From contig NC_083337.1 of NCBI RefSeq assembly GCF_019175385.1, positions 167,537,713-167,601,712 of the forward strand: a DNA stretch of 64,000 nucleotides, given 5' to 3'. Source of the DNA: Lycium barbarum (taxonomy: Eukaryota; Streptophyta; Magnoliopsida; Solanales; Solanaceae). Position 1 is the stretch's first letter. The number at the start of each line of letters is the position of its first letter. The position numbers and the translations under genes were made by a program. The notes under the pieces are model-generated. The model was not told the origin of the DNA. It searched no databases and worked only from the letters and a program-made list of their open reading frames with translations. This document shows positions 34,544 through 45,477 of the stretch, one piece after another.

Positions 34544-35218
34544 ACTAAGAAACATCTTTAGGGCTGTTACATGAGTATCCAAACATTGCTTGAAAGATTC
34601 CTTTTTTAACCTTTTTCTCTCTCAATATTTGGTTATTGTACAAGTAGAGAGGTAATGAAAATTGTAACTGCTATCAATTGTTTTTAATGGATGTCCACAA
34701 AGAGATGTAACTGTTGTCAATAACTTATTAGTACATCAATCGTTAAAAATTTCTAACATCTCATTTTGAAGTGTAATGTATTGACATAGGTATACAAGAT
34801 AGAAAGAATGTAATACCACCAGCACTCGGAGAAAAGGAGGGTGTTACTTCGCAATTTCTTTTTGAAGTGCTCACTTCTTTATAATTGAACCCCTTGTTGA
34901 ACGTAGAATAAAGATTGATTTGATATTTTAAGTCGCGCGCGGGCACAATAACTAGTTTCTTCTATAAATTGTGGATTTTCTTGAATAAATATGCTGCTAT
35001 TTTTTATTTTTTTTTGAGAATGGTAACAGTAGAATATGCTATGTTTTCATACTGGGCTTGCTGGACATGCACAGATTATTATTCTATCACTTCTTGCGAC
35101 TCCCTGATTACTATTTTGGCTCTCTTAGTCGAAGAGCTATATTTGGAAGGGACATCAGAAGTGGAATAGTCATGTCCTTCCGTGGACACAAGGGGCACGA
35201 GAAACCATATATCCTATG
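34544..35218. other. Intergenic
   Basis: No gene or recognisable repeat. Confidence 0.4.
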
Positions 35219-35290
35219 TTGTCCCCTTCAAACGATAAAATTGGCAGAGAGAAGATTAGCATGGCAAATGCAAGTAGGCCAAGTATTTTT
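35219..35290 (+). pseudogene. U6 snRNA pseudogene fragment
   Basis: The words GTCCCCTTC, CGATAAAATTGG and AGAGAAGATTAGCATGG occur in U6 order, with short deletions between them and decay after GCATGGCA. No snRNA promoter is visible. It is a relic. Confidence 0.75.
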
Positions 35291-35630
35291 GAACATAATG
35301 AAAACACCAGTGGTTCCACCAACTAATACCACTAGTTTGTTGTTGTTATGCAGTTTTAATTTACTGAGCAAGAAACATGGGGAGACATTCTATACTAGTA
35401 GTCGTACCTCAGCTTGATTTTTCTTTACATCAAAATCCAGTAACTTCTTTGTTTCCGAACAAGAATCCTCGCATCTCATTCAAAATAATGACATGAGTAA
35501 AGTGACTTTAATGGAATTTTAACTTAACCAATGTTGGACTTCAGATTCTTAAACAATCTCCTTCATATCTGGCCGTACAAACATAGATTGTAGCAGAAAG
35601 GTAAATACTAGAACAAAACCCAACACGAAA

Positions 35631-35826
35631 GACTGTCGAGAAGAAGCCAAGATCGAAATACAATCTAGATTTTCCAGGTTGCTTCTCTTCTCAAAAAAGT
35701 AGTTCTCACGAAACAAGGGCTAGTGCTAGACTGTCGAGAAGAAGCCAAGATCGAAATACAATCTAGATTTTCCAGGTTGCTTCTCTTCTCAAAAAAGTAG
35801 TTCTCACGAAACAAGGGCTAGTGCTA
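35631..35826. repeat. Perfect 98-bp tandem duplication
   Basis: Units 35631-35728 and 35729-35826, starting GACTGTCGAGAAGAAGCC, look identical at every base. The unit itself contains an inverted word pair (GAGAAGAAGCC and GCTTCTCTTC). Confidence 0.93.
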
Positions 35827-35987
35827 GTTTGGTATATTGAACCTTTACTAGAGCCAATGTGGATGAGTGAAGGATGTTTGCCGTGGTATGAAATAAGAAG
35901 TGATAACAGGGGGGATTAAATGATTGACATATCACAGGTCAAGGACGGAACGAAGAACCAAACATTTGTTGTCTTCCTTAGCTTTAC

Positions 35988-36110
35988 TTGAGCCGAGGGT
36001 TTATCTGAAATAATCTCTACTTGTCAAGATAGAGGTAAGGTCAGTGTACACTCTACCCTCCCCAGACTCCACTTTGTGGGAAGACACCGGGTATGTTGTT
36101 GTTGTTATTG
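35988..36110 (+). mobile_element. TS SINE, 3' part
   Basis: It has TTGAGCCGAGGGTTTATC, GAGGTAAGGTC.GTGTACAC, CCCAGACTCCACTTTGTGGG and the TTG-repeat tail. Confidence 0.8.
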
Positions 36111-36280
36111 CTTATGAATTCGTTAGCTACTAAGATTGAAATATATTCATACTTTCACTTCCCTGTTTAGCCATCTACGTGAATTTAATGAAATCAACAG
36201 GTTTGGTCTTGTTTTGTGAAGACAATTGAATGCCATTATAAAAGTATAGATGATGATTTTCAGAGTTCATCACTTGAAAC

Positions 36281-36858
36281 CAGTGTTTTAAAAAGCAGTT
36301 TCAGGACTCGTCCCGGGGTGAGGCACTGATAAAACGCTCTGGGGCTCACGTGCGGGGCTTAGTTCCTGTGAGACATACGTCCTATGTGCCCGACTGTACG
36401 CTCTGAACACGCGTAACGCCCGACATTCGGGGCTCGCTTAACAGTTCTTACGCAAATGTAAATCATAACGCTAGGAACAAACCAAATGCAAATCATAACT
36501 CAAATACAAATAAGTTTAGTCGGAACATGGAAGAAAATAAGTGCAAATACAAATCAACCAAGTGGCTTTAGCCATTGTTTGTATGTTTTCTTTTAAAGAA
36601 AGAAGATGACCATCGTTTGACGCAAGCTTTAAACCGTGACTTTTAGGTAAAATTGAACACCCTTTACCTCTTAAGCTATCTATCTCAATTATTTTAAGGG
36701 TATTCAAAATTTAATTTATATCCAGTTAACTATAATATCTAATTCATGTACTAGAATCATTTTTCCAGCCAAGGGTGTGCAAGTGACCACCCTTGGCTAT
36801 GAGCGACTCCGCCACTGGCCGAGGCATATGTAAAACGCCCTCGCCTTTTAAAAGACTG
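36281..36858. mobile_element. Old hAT-like element with a nested MITE
   Basis: Ends CAGTGTTTTAAAAAGC and (inverted) CAGTCTTTTAAAAGGC, with near-identical 8-bp flanks CTTGAAAC (36273-36280) and GTTGAAAC (36859-36866). Inside, the stretch to 36817 ends ACTCCGCCACTG and carries a tRNA-like block, so it is a second copy of the MITE family seen at 5406; its left end is not clear. No coding capacity. Confidence 0.7.
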
Positions 36859-36957
36859 GTTGAAACAACTAATTATTAAGTTCTCTTCGTGCATAGCAGA
36901 TGCCAGAAGGTGCAACCAACTAAATGTTAATCTCCGCCTGTTTTCTTTTCTCAATTC

Positions 36958-37634
36958 TGTATACGGTAAAAATCGGATATATGTTAAACCGGTAAAACCG
37001 ATGACCGAGGGAAGAAAGGGACAAGCACGTGCACGAAGACTTTATTTCTGGACCGGAGGACTGCTTGAACCGAAGAAAAGGAAGGGCATCATTTGGTCCG
37101 GCTTCTCCATAGCCGTGTTGGTCGTGGACGTTGGTCCGTTTGATCATGGCCGTTGGTCCGGGTGATCCGTTACACAATTGCCACGCGTCAATACCGTTCT
37201 GCCACATTTTGCTGCCAATCGTACGGGTGTCAGACCGTACGATCAACCTTATCCATTTTAGGGTTATTCTTTATTCTTTAGGGCCTTATGTTGTATGAAG
37301 CCCATGAGGCAAAACTATAAATAGGGGTCATTACCCTACTTTTAGGGGTTGGCTTCTCAGATCTAGAACATATTGTAATAGCAAAATATACAACATTCTC
37401 TTACTTATTATCTGATTTTGGTCCGGATTTATTGTGTTCTTCTTAGATTTATTCAGTAAAGCAATATCATATATTATTTAATACACACATTATTACAAAC
37501 CATCAATCACTATTCAGATTACTCATAGCTCATCTTAAATCATTTTTCTCTCAATCAAGAATAGATTAAAGTTCAACTACATATCCTATACCTCACTCAT
37601 AAATTTAATTGATTATCCAAATTTGGGGTAAACA
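36958..37634 (+). repeat. 5' LTR of a Tat-type Ty3/gypsy element
   Basis: The segment starts TGTATACGG and ends GGGGTAAACA, placing it directly before a primer binding site. A TATA box (TATAAATAG) is at 37316-37324. No second copy of this LTR exists in the window, so the borders come from the TG...CA rule and the PBS. Confidence 0.65.
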
Positions 37635-37635
37635 G

Positions 37636-37653
37636 TTTGGCGCCCACCGTGGG
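37636..37653 (+). promoter_or_regulatory. Primer binding site of the Tat-type element
   Basis: TTTGGCGCCCACCGTGGG follows the LTR directly. This is the form found after LTRs of Tat/Cinful-like elements. Confidence 0.7.
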
Positions 37654-37736
37654 CCAGGATAATAGTGGTCTTTGATCTTTACTCATCTCTTACCCTTCAG
37701 AATAAAAAAAATCCGTTCTCTGTGAAAACGGACTAA

Positions 37737-40050
37737 ATGGCTAACAGTGGACAATCTGGTCACGTCAACAACAACGAAATCGTGGCCGAAAATGAAGACA
37801 GTGGACCACGAGGATTACCAAATCCTGCTGACCCGAACCCCGTTAATTTGAGGGAGGGCCTCAACCGGCAAAACACCGTGAACCAGGAGAATGCCGCCCA
37901 GCCGGCCACCGATCCTTTAAATACTCACAATTCAATTACTTTGTCCCGGACACAGGGCCGGAAAGAACCGGATACCCCGAATGATAATATTGACTTACGT
38001 TTAATTTTTGAAATGTTGCAGGAACAGAGAGCAGCGATTGCCGAACAAGGAGTCGCAATAGCCCAGTTGCAGAACAGAAGTGATAAAACGACCCCAGAGA
38101 ATACGAAGGGTGTTGCTGAACCCAGAAGGGAGGAGGAACGGATGGTTGAGAGCAATGGGTCCGGAGCTTGTTCATCAATCGAGGTACTGAGAATGCTCGA
38201 AACGTTGGCAAAGCGAGTAGACTCGACCGAAAAGAGGGCTGAAACATATAACTCTCAGGTGGACCAAATACCGGGGGCTCCATCTATTCTGAAAGAGCCG
38301 GATTCGAAGAGGTGCATCCAAAGGCCTTTTCCTCCGAGTGCGGCTCCGAAATTGATCCCGAAGAGGTTCAAAATGCCGGATATCTAGAAATATGACGGCA
38401 AAACGGACCCTCACGAACACGTGACCTGATGAAATCGAATCCGTGTTGCTGAAAAAGTTCGGGGAAACTCTGTCAAAAGGAGCATTGACTTGGTACGACC
38501 ATCTGCCCGAGCATTCAATCACTTCTTTCGAAATGCTCGCCGATGCGTTCGTAAAAGCACACGCCAGAGCCAAAAAGGTACAGGCTCGGAAGGCGGATAT
38601 TTTCCGTATAGCCCAAAGAGACGATGAGTTACTGCGTGAATTTGTCAATCGATTCCAAAGGGAACGAATGGAGCTCCCCCCGGTTCCGGAGGAATGGGCT
38701 GCACAAGCTTGCACAAAGGGGCTCAATGTTCGGAGCTCGACGGCTTCGTTCAAATTAAAGGAAAGCTTGTTGGAATACGAGGCTGTGACATGGGCAGATG
38801 TCCATAACCGATACGAGTCGAAGATTCGGGTGGAGGATGACCAACTCGAGCTTGCCCCGGGGCCAGTAAATATGAACAAAAGTTTTGAGAGACCAAGGAA
38901 AAATTACGAACCGGAGGCCAGATCGTCGAGGGAAAGGTATCAGCCATATTCTCATTCGGAAAAACCAAGCTTCACGTTGCAGAAATCCAGGGTTGGCCCG
39001 AGCCATTTCTCCGGTCGGGGTGATAAACGAGTCGAGCGCCCGTCAAACAGTCGAGGTCTCTCATTTAGGAGCGATGCCGGAAGCTCTGCTGGCAACAAAG
39101 ACTTGCCGAGGATATCGGAGTACAACTTCAACGTCAACACCTCGGACCTTGTCTAGGCTATTGGCCGTATCCCGGATGTAAGATGGACGAGACCTCTAAG
39201 GTCGGATCCGGGCCAACGGGACCCGAACATGATGTGTGAATATCATGGAACCCATGGACACAGAACTGAGGATTGTCGCAAGCTAAGAGAGGAGGTAGCC
39301 CGGTTACCGAAGAATGGCCATCTCCGAGAATTGCTGAGTGAACGAGCCAAAGGTCACTACAAGGAAAGGGAGACTCATAAAAGGGCCGAGCCAATAGAAC
39401 TCCAGCATATAATCAACATGATAATCGGGGGCACCGATATCCCACGAGGGCCGGTGATGAAACGAACCAAGGTTTCTGCTATGCGTGAAAAGCGCGGCCG
39501 GGATTATATACCCGAGGGTTCCATCTCTTTCAGCAACGAGGACGCAGAAGGCATCATTCAACCGCACAATGATGCATTGGTAATCTCTATTCTTGTTTTT
39601 AAAACTCAAATTAAGCTTATTTTGATTGACCCAGGTAGCTCGGCCAACATCATCCGGTGGAGAGTGGTCGAACAACTAAGGCTACTCGATCAGATTGTAC
39701 CGGTAGCCCGAGTACTCAGCGGGTTCAACATGGCGAGCGAAACCACAAAGGGGGAGATCTCATTGCCGGTAAACATCGATGGTACTATCCAGCAAACGGT
39801 GTTCTATGTTATCGAACGAGATATGAAGTATAATGCATTACTGGGTAGACCCTGGATACATAGCATGAGGGTCGTGCCGTCGACATTGCATCAGCTTCTA
39901 AAATCCCCGACTCCGGAGGGGATAAAAACCATCCGAGGTGAACAACCCGCTGCAAGGGAGATGTTCGTGGTCGAGGAAGCGACACCTCAGCCCAAAAAAT
40001 CGGATCAAAAGGAAGAAGATTCAATCGGGGGACCGGACCTTCTGCATTAG
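37737..40050 (+). pseudogene. Decayed gag-protease of a Tat-type retrotransposon
   Basis: The gag frame runs 37737-38387 to a TAG. Homology resumes at 38426 (DEIESVLLKKFG) in another frame after a short loss around the EHVT site, reads through 39156 to a second TAG, and goes on at 39161-40050. Recognisable blocks are the retrotransposon gag core (GALTWYDHLPEHSITSF, LREFVNRFQRERMELPP), a zinc-knuckle-like CEYHGTHGHRTEDCRKL, and a pepsin-like protease site LIDPGSSANII in which DTG/DGG has become DPG. No reverse transcriptase, RNase H or integrase follows. The element cannot make its own Gag-Pol. Confidence 0.88.
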
Positions 40051-40729
40051 GTTTCAATGTAAGGATCAAACGATCAGAATGAATCGTGTCCATTTAGTAT
40101 TTGCTACGGCAAAAGCAGAAGGAAACAAAATTCTCATATCTTGTACAAATACTTGCAATACAAAAATCATCGAAAGTTCGGATAGCGATATCTCGGATGT
40201 CTTCTTGTTAAAACACTTTACCCCGATGATTATCGCCATATTTCGGCATTACTTTATTCATACACCCTATTTCGGGCACTACGGTCGAAATTCGACCAAG
40301 GCAACAAGGTCATAGTGAACCGAGCCAAAATCGTTAATCCCTCAAACGGGGATTGGTACATCAAAATTTAGCTAAGGCTGAGATTCAGGTGTCCGAAAAA
40401 TACTGGCCCTAAAAATGCCCATCGTGATTCGGAGACGTCTGAATTCACAAAGCATAAGATAAGTCCCACGGGCAAAAAACTCCATCAAATTCCCGGACAA
40501 AATGTACCGGATGAAGAGAAAAGCCGATATTCAGGCACAGTCCGAAATAATGACTCCTTAAAACGGACCGACAATTCGTGCAAAAGTCATAACAAACATT
40601 CAAACAGAATAAAGAAAATCAAGAAAAATGCATGTTCCATTCATACAAAGGTTTTTTACATCGAAAACCCTACAAAGGCAAAAAAAAAAAAAAAAAAAAA
40701 TAACAACAACAACAAATTACGGGCCCTGG
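40051..40729. other. Non-coding part of the Tat-type element
   Basis: Follows the protease stop directly; contains a poly(A) tract at 40681-40700 and no pol domain. Confidence 0.5.
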
Positions 40730-40990
40730 TCTATCCGGTATGGCTGGATCCGGGGTGTTCGGACACTGTCCGCTCGGAGTCGTCGGATTCAGCCCCGAGG
40801 GCTCCTTTAGCCTCTTCCTCGACCCTTTTAGCTTCAAGTATCAGGGCTGGAAGATCCGCAAAGCCGTGCTCGGCTTGCTCAAGGGTGATCCTCCGAGACT
40901 TTCACTTTTCATACTCCGCAGCAATAGTAGTATGATCCTCGATGGCCTCTACGCTCTTTAGAGCTTCTTCCAAATCGTCTCTCTCTCTCT
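40730..40990 (-). pseudogene. Antisense ORF fragment of the Tat-type element
   Basis: The minus strand reads DLEEALKSVEAIEDHTT, one stop, then ITLEQAEHGFADLPALIL, EAKRVEEEAKGALGAESDDS, a coiled-coil-like acidic protein. An antisense ORF near the 3' end is a known trait of Tat-lineage elements. It is cut at its N-terminal side where a CT repeat begins at 40979. Confidence 0.55.
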
Positions 40991-41170
40991 CTCTCTCTTC
41001 GCTCCTTCCTCTCTCATCGCCATCCCCACCACCGCCGCCTACACCCCGCTCCCACTTCCCTCTGTTCCCCACTTTCCTCTGTCCCCCCACTTCCCGCTGT
41101 CCCCCACGCTTGTCTCTCCCACCGCACTTTCCCCCGCTCCTGCCCTCTTTCTTTATTCAACACAAAACCC

Positions 41171-41178
41171 TATAAATA
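41171..41178 (+). promoter_or_regulatory. TATA box of LTR D
   Basis: TATAAATA after a pyrimidine-rich stretch; the context AAACCCTATAAATAGGGGG is a strong plant core promoter by eye. Confidence 0.5.
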
Positions 41179-41448
41179 GGGGGAGATGAATCGTTTGAAA
41201 GGGGACGGAAATCAGGAAAAAAAGAGAGGTTTTCCAGTGGTCAAGATACCCTGAAAATTGAGGTTCTAGATCGTAAAAGGATCCCTTTTTGAAAAACAGA
41301 TCGGGAAATCCCCCCTGAAAAATACAAGTTCTGGAGCCACCTAAAATTCCCTCAAAGATTAGTTTTCAGTGGTTGTGATAATTCAAAATATCGAGTCAAA
41401 ATACTGGAACATCTGTTTTTCTGCTTTTTATTTGCTTTGTGTTGCTGT

Positions 41449-41475
41449 AAATCCGAGCATCGCAAGCTCGGATTT
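41449..41475 (+). other. Perfect 10-bp stem-loop in the leader of LTR D
   Basis: AAATCCGAGC (41449-41458) pairs with GCTCGGATTT (41466-41475) around a 7-base loop, 280 bases after the TATA box. Confidence 0.6.
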
Positions 41476-44400
41476 GGTAGTTTTCGAGGTAGATCGAAGG
41501 ATCCGAAGCCTCACTTCGCTGCACCCGAAGAAGGTGCGTCAATCCCCTTCTGTTTATTTTTCATCTTCTGCATTTTTAGCTTCTTAGTTTGTTATGTGTT
41601 AGCATTAGATATTGTCTTCATGATCTAGCAATTATTATGTTAATTCAGTTAGTGGTTTGTGAAGTATTTTATATGCTGATAGATTAAATAAATGCCTATA
41701 TCTTAATCGCGCTTAGTAGTTGACAATGTCTATGTGTTTATCTCGGAATCGCGTTGTTTAGTTTCTATATGGTCGGTATATGTCCTTTTTTTGGGGTATG
41801 ATGAGGTTATATTAGGTCTATAATGCTTTTACTGATATAAACTTGATTACGTGAGTTGATTAATGGTGGTGTTACTCATATTAGGTGTGCATAAATAGAG
41901 TGTTTAGTCCTGTCCATACTTCAACTGTGTAGCCTTCACTCTGTTTGTTGGTGCCATGTTGTGATGACTGAATTCTTTAGCTTATGTATGGGTATAGCAT
42001 CCTATGCTTCACAATCTCTAGCTTCCATTGAATATAACCAAGTGAATAAAGTTTTTTCCTATCTTTTGATGCAGAAATTGCATTGTTAAAAGTAAAAGAA
42101 GTGAATGTCTTGTTCATTCCTGTTAAAGAAAGATAAAAATGGTCTGAATGATTAAAATCTTATGTGACTAATATCTCTCAGCTTTTAAATGCATACAGAT
42201 TCTGCTTGGTGTTTTATTTATTCTCTCCCTTTAGATAGCTGCTGGTATGTTGATAAAAAGGAAAATGAGGCAGATCACCAGTTTGGTTTAAATTAAAAAA
42301 AATGAATAGATCACATGTGTGCTTGTATGCTTCCCCCTTTTGCATCAGTTTGATCTGCCTTTCTTTGATTTAGAACTGGCTTAGATATCAGTAATCAGCC
42401 ATGTGATTAGTTTATTGTTATTATTGCCAATTTGTTGCCATTGTTAGTAGTTTGTTATAGTAATTGGCTAAGCTATTAGGTTAGTGTCACTAATTTGTTT
42501 CAGCTAGTTAGCACGTTTGTCTCCTTATGGTAATTTGTTTTCAGTGTTGATTAACTTAGTCTTTGTGTTTTCTAAATGTATGGATTGGAGTTGAGTTGTT
42601 GAAACTATTCTTACCTTACAAGGTTCCATATTGCTTCATGAATTATGTGAAAGTGTCTTTGGGGTTCTGGTGAATATCAAAGTAGGTCCCTTTTCTTTCC
42701 AGGCAGATGTTGTTCGTAGATTTTAAAACAGTAGCAAATAACTCTAAATCCAGAGTCTCTTTAAATTTGCTGTTTTGATAAGTTCATTGTTATAGCTTGT
42801 TATTTGGGTGGCTGAATCTAAAAAGAAGAGTTAGTCCAACAGAGATAGCATTTCAAAATAATGTGTGGCCTTAAGAAGTCTAAAATTTGTTGTATGTCGA
42901 ACCCTGCAGTCAAAGTAGGAGTCATATAGGTTTGAAATACCAATGTGGGTAATTTACTTCTATGTGGGTATCTGGTCAGTCTATTTAGTTGATCAAAGGT
43001 ATAGCGTTTGTCACGTTTAACTACTGGTTATATTTAGCATACGAGCAGTTTATCAAATAGTGTGAAAGAGATCTGTTAAGAGTACTGTTATCTTCTTAAG
43101 TTTAATATGGTATCCTTAATGCCTCTATCATAGTGTACAAAGTTGGTTCTGATAAGTTTTGGTGTTGGTTTAGTTCAGTTTGATTTCATTTCTTGTCCTG
43201 CTAAGCACCTTAACATAGCTGAATCACCTGTGGTCCAGTCCATCTTGTGATGCATTTAATTCAGTTTGGGTGATTTGAAACTGCCTTGCATAAAGTTTGG
43301 GCAGTTGAATTGAAAAATGATAGCATGGTCTTCTGTCATTCGTGTATGTTATGTGTCCTGTGCTGCTGCATTTCTTGAATCAGATAAGAGCATGTCATTA
43401 AGTCTGCCATAACTGGGATGTTTATATTCTGTTATGAGATTAGCTTGGGGAATGCCAATAAACAAATGCTTTGGGTTCAAACTGATGGATTCTTGTCTGT
43501 GGTATTCTAGACATTTTGAATCTTAAGAACAGACGATCTTGACTTAAATAATTCTGTATAAACTGTGTGGCCAGTGATTTGAATTGGTTAGCGAATGCTA
43601 AAAATGTCATGTTTTGGTTCAAAGACGCGTATGTCCTGTATGGTTTGTGCTTTTTTTGGAATATCCCATGATATATATTAACTATTGTGTCCAAATAATG
43701 CATTATGTCAACTGAAATTAGAACTGGTACTGCTGGACTGAAAATCTGTACTTTGAAGAAGAAAAGATAATTACCCTTTATAGTTTAGTCGAGCAGAATT
43801 GCTAGCTCTTAACAGGAATGACATTGTGTTGCAAATCATTAGCGCTTTGCTTCGTTAATACAAAGAATACGAACTGGGAATGTGCCTGAATACCATGAAT
43901 ATCCCTCCTGAATTCAGTAGATATTTGTATATCACAAACCGTCGTGTTCAGACTGGGTATGCGTTATGTGCTGGTAGCCCACTTCCTTTTAAACTCTGCC
44001 TGTGCCATATATGTAAAATGCTCTATTTAAATTCTTCAAATGGTTGAATATGGTGAATATACTTGGTCTACATTATGTGTATCTCGTGGAATGAAATATG
44101 TGTTGGCAGATTCCCCGTATAGTGCAGTTTCTTTTCAATTTTGGTTATGCTTATTTCTGAATTCGTGTGCAGTAGGCATTCCTATATATGAAGTATGTAT
44201 ACGAATGTATATTATGAGTATATTATGGTTAGAACGTTAATGGGGAGTTAGAAGGGTCATTATGGATTAAGCTTGAAACCTCCTCGGTGTTAGCCATGCC
44301 TGGAATTCACGAAATCCCTTGGAACTTGTGCAACATCGGGAAGACGGGGGCGAAAGCTTTCCGATATTGACCTTGTATACATCCTTATGAATGTATATGC

Positions 44401-44489
44401 ATAAGATATACCAAAATATATACAGTATATACATAATCTATTGATTTGTTCTGAGTTATATTTTACATGTTTTAACCCCATCCGCTGAT

Positions 44490-45477
44490 TGTCATACCCC
44501 ATTTTAACCGGGTTAAATTAGAAGTACGACATATTGGTGATTCCTATTTTTTGTTTATGTTAAGGAGTCGCCACCTAATTGTTTATGGTGAATTAGAACA
44601 CCTAAAGTTTATTGAAGTCATTTTAAAGTAAACTCTGTTTTAAAAGTCTGCGAAACATAAGATTCTAGATAAGGGTTCAATTAGTCTAAAGGGAAGGTAT
44701 TAGGCACCCTTTAAGACCCATTAACAATGGTTAACCGACCGGACTTATGATTAGTTAGGCTAAGTGTAAACATAATATTATAGGAAAGAAAAATGATTTT
44801 TTGTGAATATTGATAATGTTGTTTAAAGTAAAACTGGTAATTGCATAAAAGAGTTTAGTTAAAATAAACTAAAAGAAGCGGAACATGTAATGTTTATATA
44901 TATTTGGAAAAAGTGAGTTATGCCGACTCACAAATTAAAAGAGTTAATGTAACATTAATGTTAAATAAATTTTAAAAGTTTCATAGAAAGACTATTAGTT
45001 TAATGTATATTGTGCGAATGTTGTTTCAAATATGTATTTCAAGTGTTGAAAAGAAATTAAAGTGAAAGAGTTATCCGTTGAAACTAGTTTTCCCTTTTAT
45101 TTCTTAGAATAAGCTAACATTAGTGTAAAATTTGTGACGATCTAAACTTCTAAAATAGTAAGCATAAATTATGGTTCCTTTAGCCAAAATATATAGTCAT
45201 GCTATTTTGAAAATCAACTATTCTAAAAGATAAATATTATAGATACTATAAATAATTTTTGACATAAACTAATGAAGCTAATTGTTAGTTTTCTCTTTGA
45301 ATTAACTACCCATTACTAAAACTAACCACATTAATTCCCTATAATTCATCTAAACCAAGAGACAAAAATAAGATAAGGCAAATCACAATACACAACAAAT
45401 AATAAAAAAAATGAGGTAGAGAAGAAAACAAAATCAAATGGATTGGCCCATTTCCGGGGCCACTGTTGCAAAGCTGT
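44490..45477 (-). repeat. Giant LTR 'A', first part (minus orientation)
   Basis: The border TGTCATACCCCATTTTAACC is the LTR end as seen on the plus strand. The following sequence parallels solo LTR C (ACATATTGG, GAGTCGCCACCTAATT, GGTGAATTAG, AAGGGTTC, AAAGGGAAGGT). The LTR is interrupted at 45477 by element B, whose target duplication GCTGT is 45473-45477, and resumes at 62129. Confidence 0.75.

Larger units (their letters stand above)
40982..44489 (+). repeat. Diverged giant LTR fragment 'D' (plus orientation)
   Basis: A CT-rich zone (40979-41150) is followed by a TATA box (41171-41178), a 350-bp leader, a donor-like AAG|GTGCGT at 41533/41534 and about 2.9 kb of T-rich non-coding DNA. The same order occurs on the minus strand of solo LTR C (TATA at 59784-59791), including a 21-bp block at 41515-41535 that matches 59462-59482 (minus) at about 18 positions. 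I infer a related LTR, cut on the left at the Tat element and on the right by insertion of LTR A. Confidence 0.5.

Noticed and set aside
38175..38879. 234-codon minus-strand frame over the Tat gag
   Set aside because: The plus strand carries clear gag blocks; the minus frame is the complement of biased codons.
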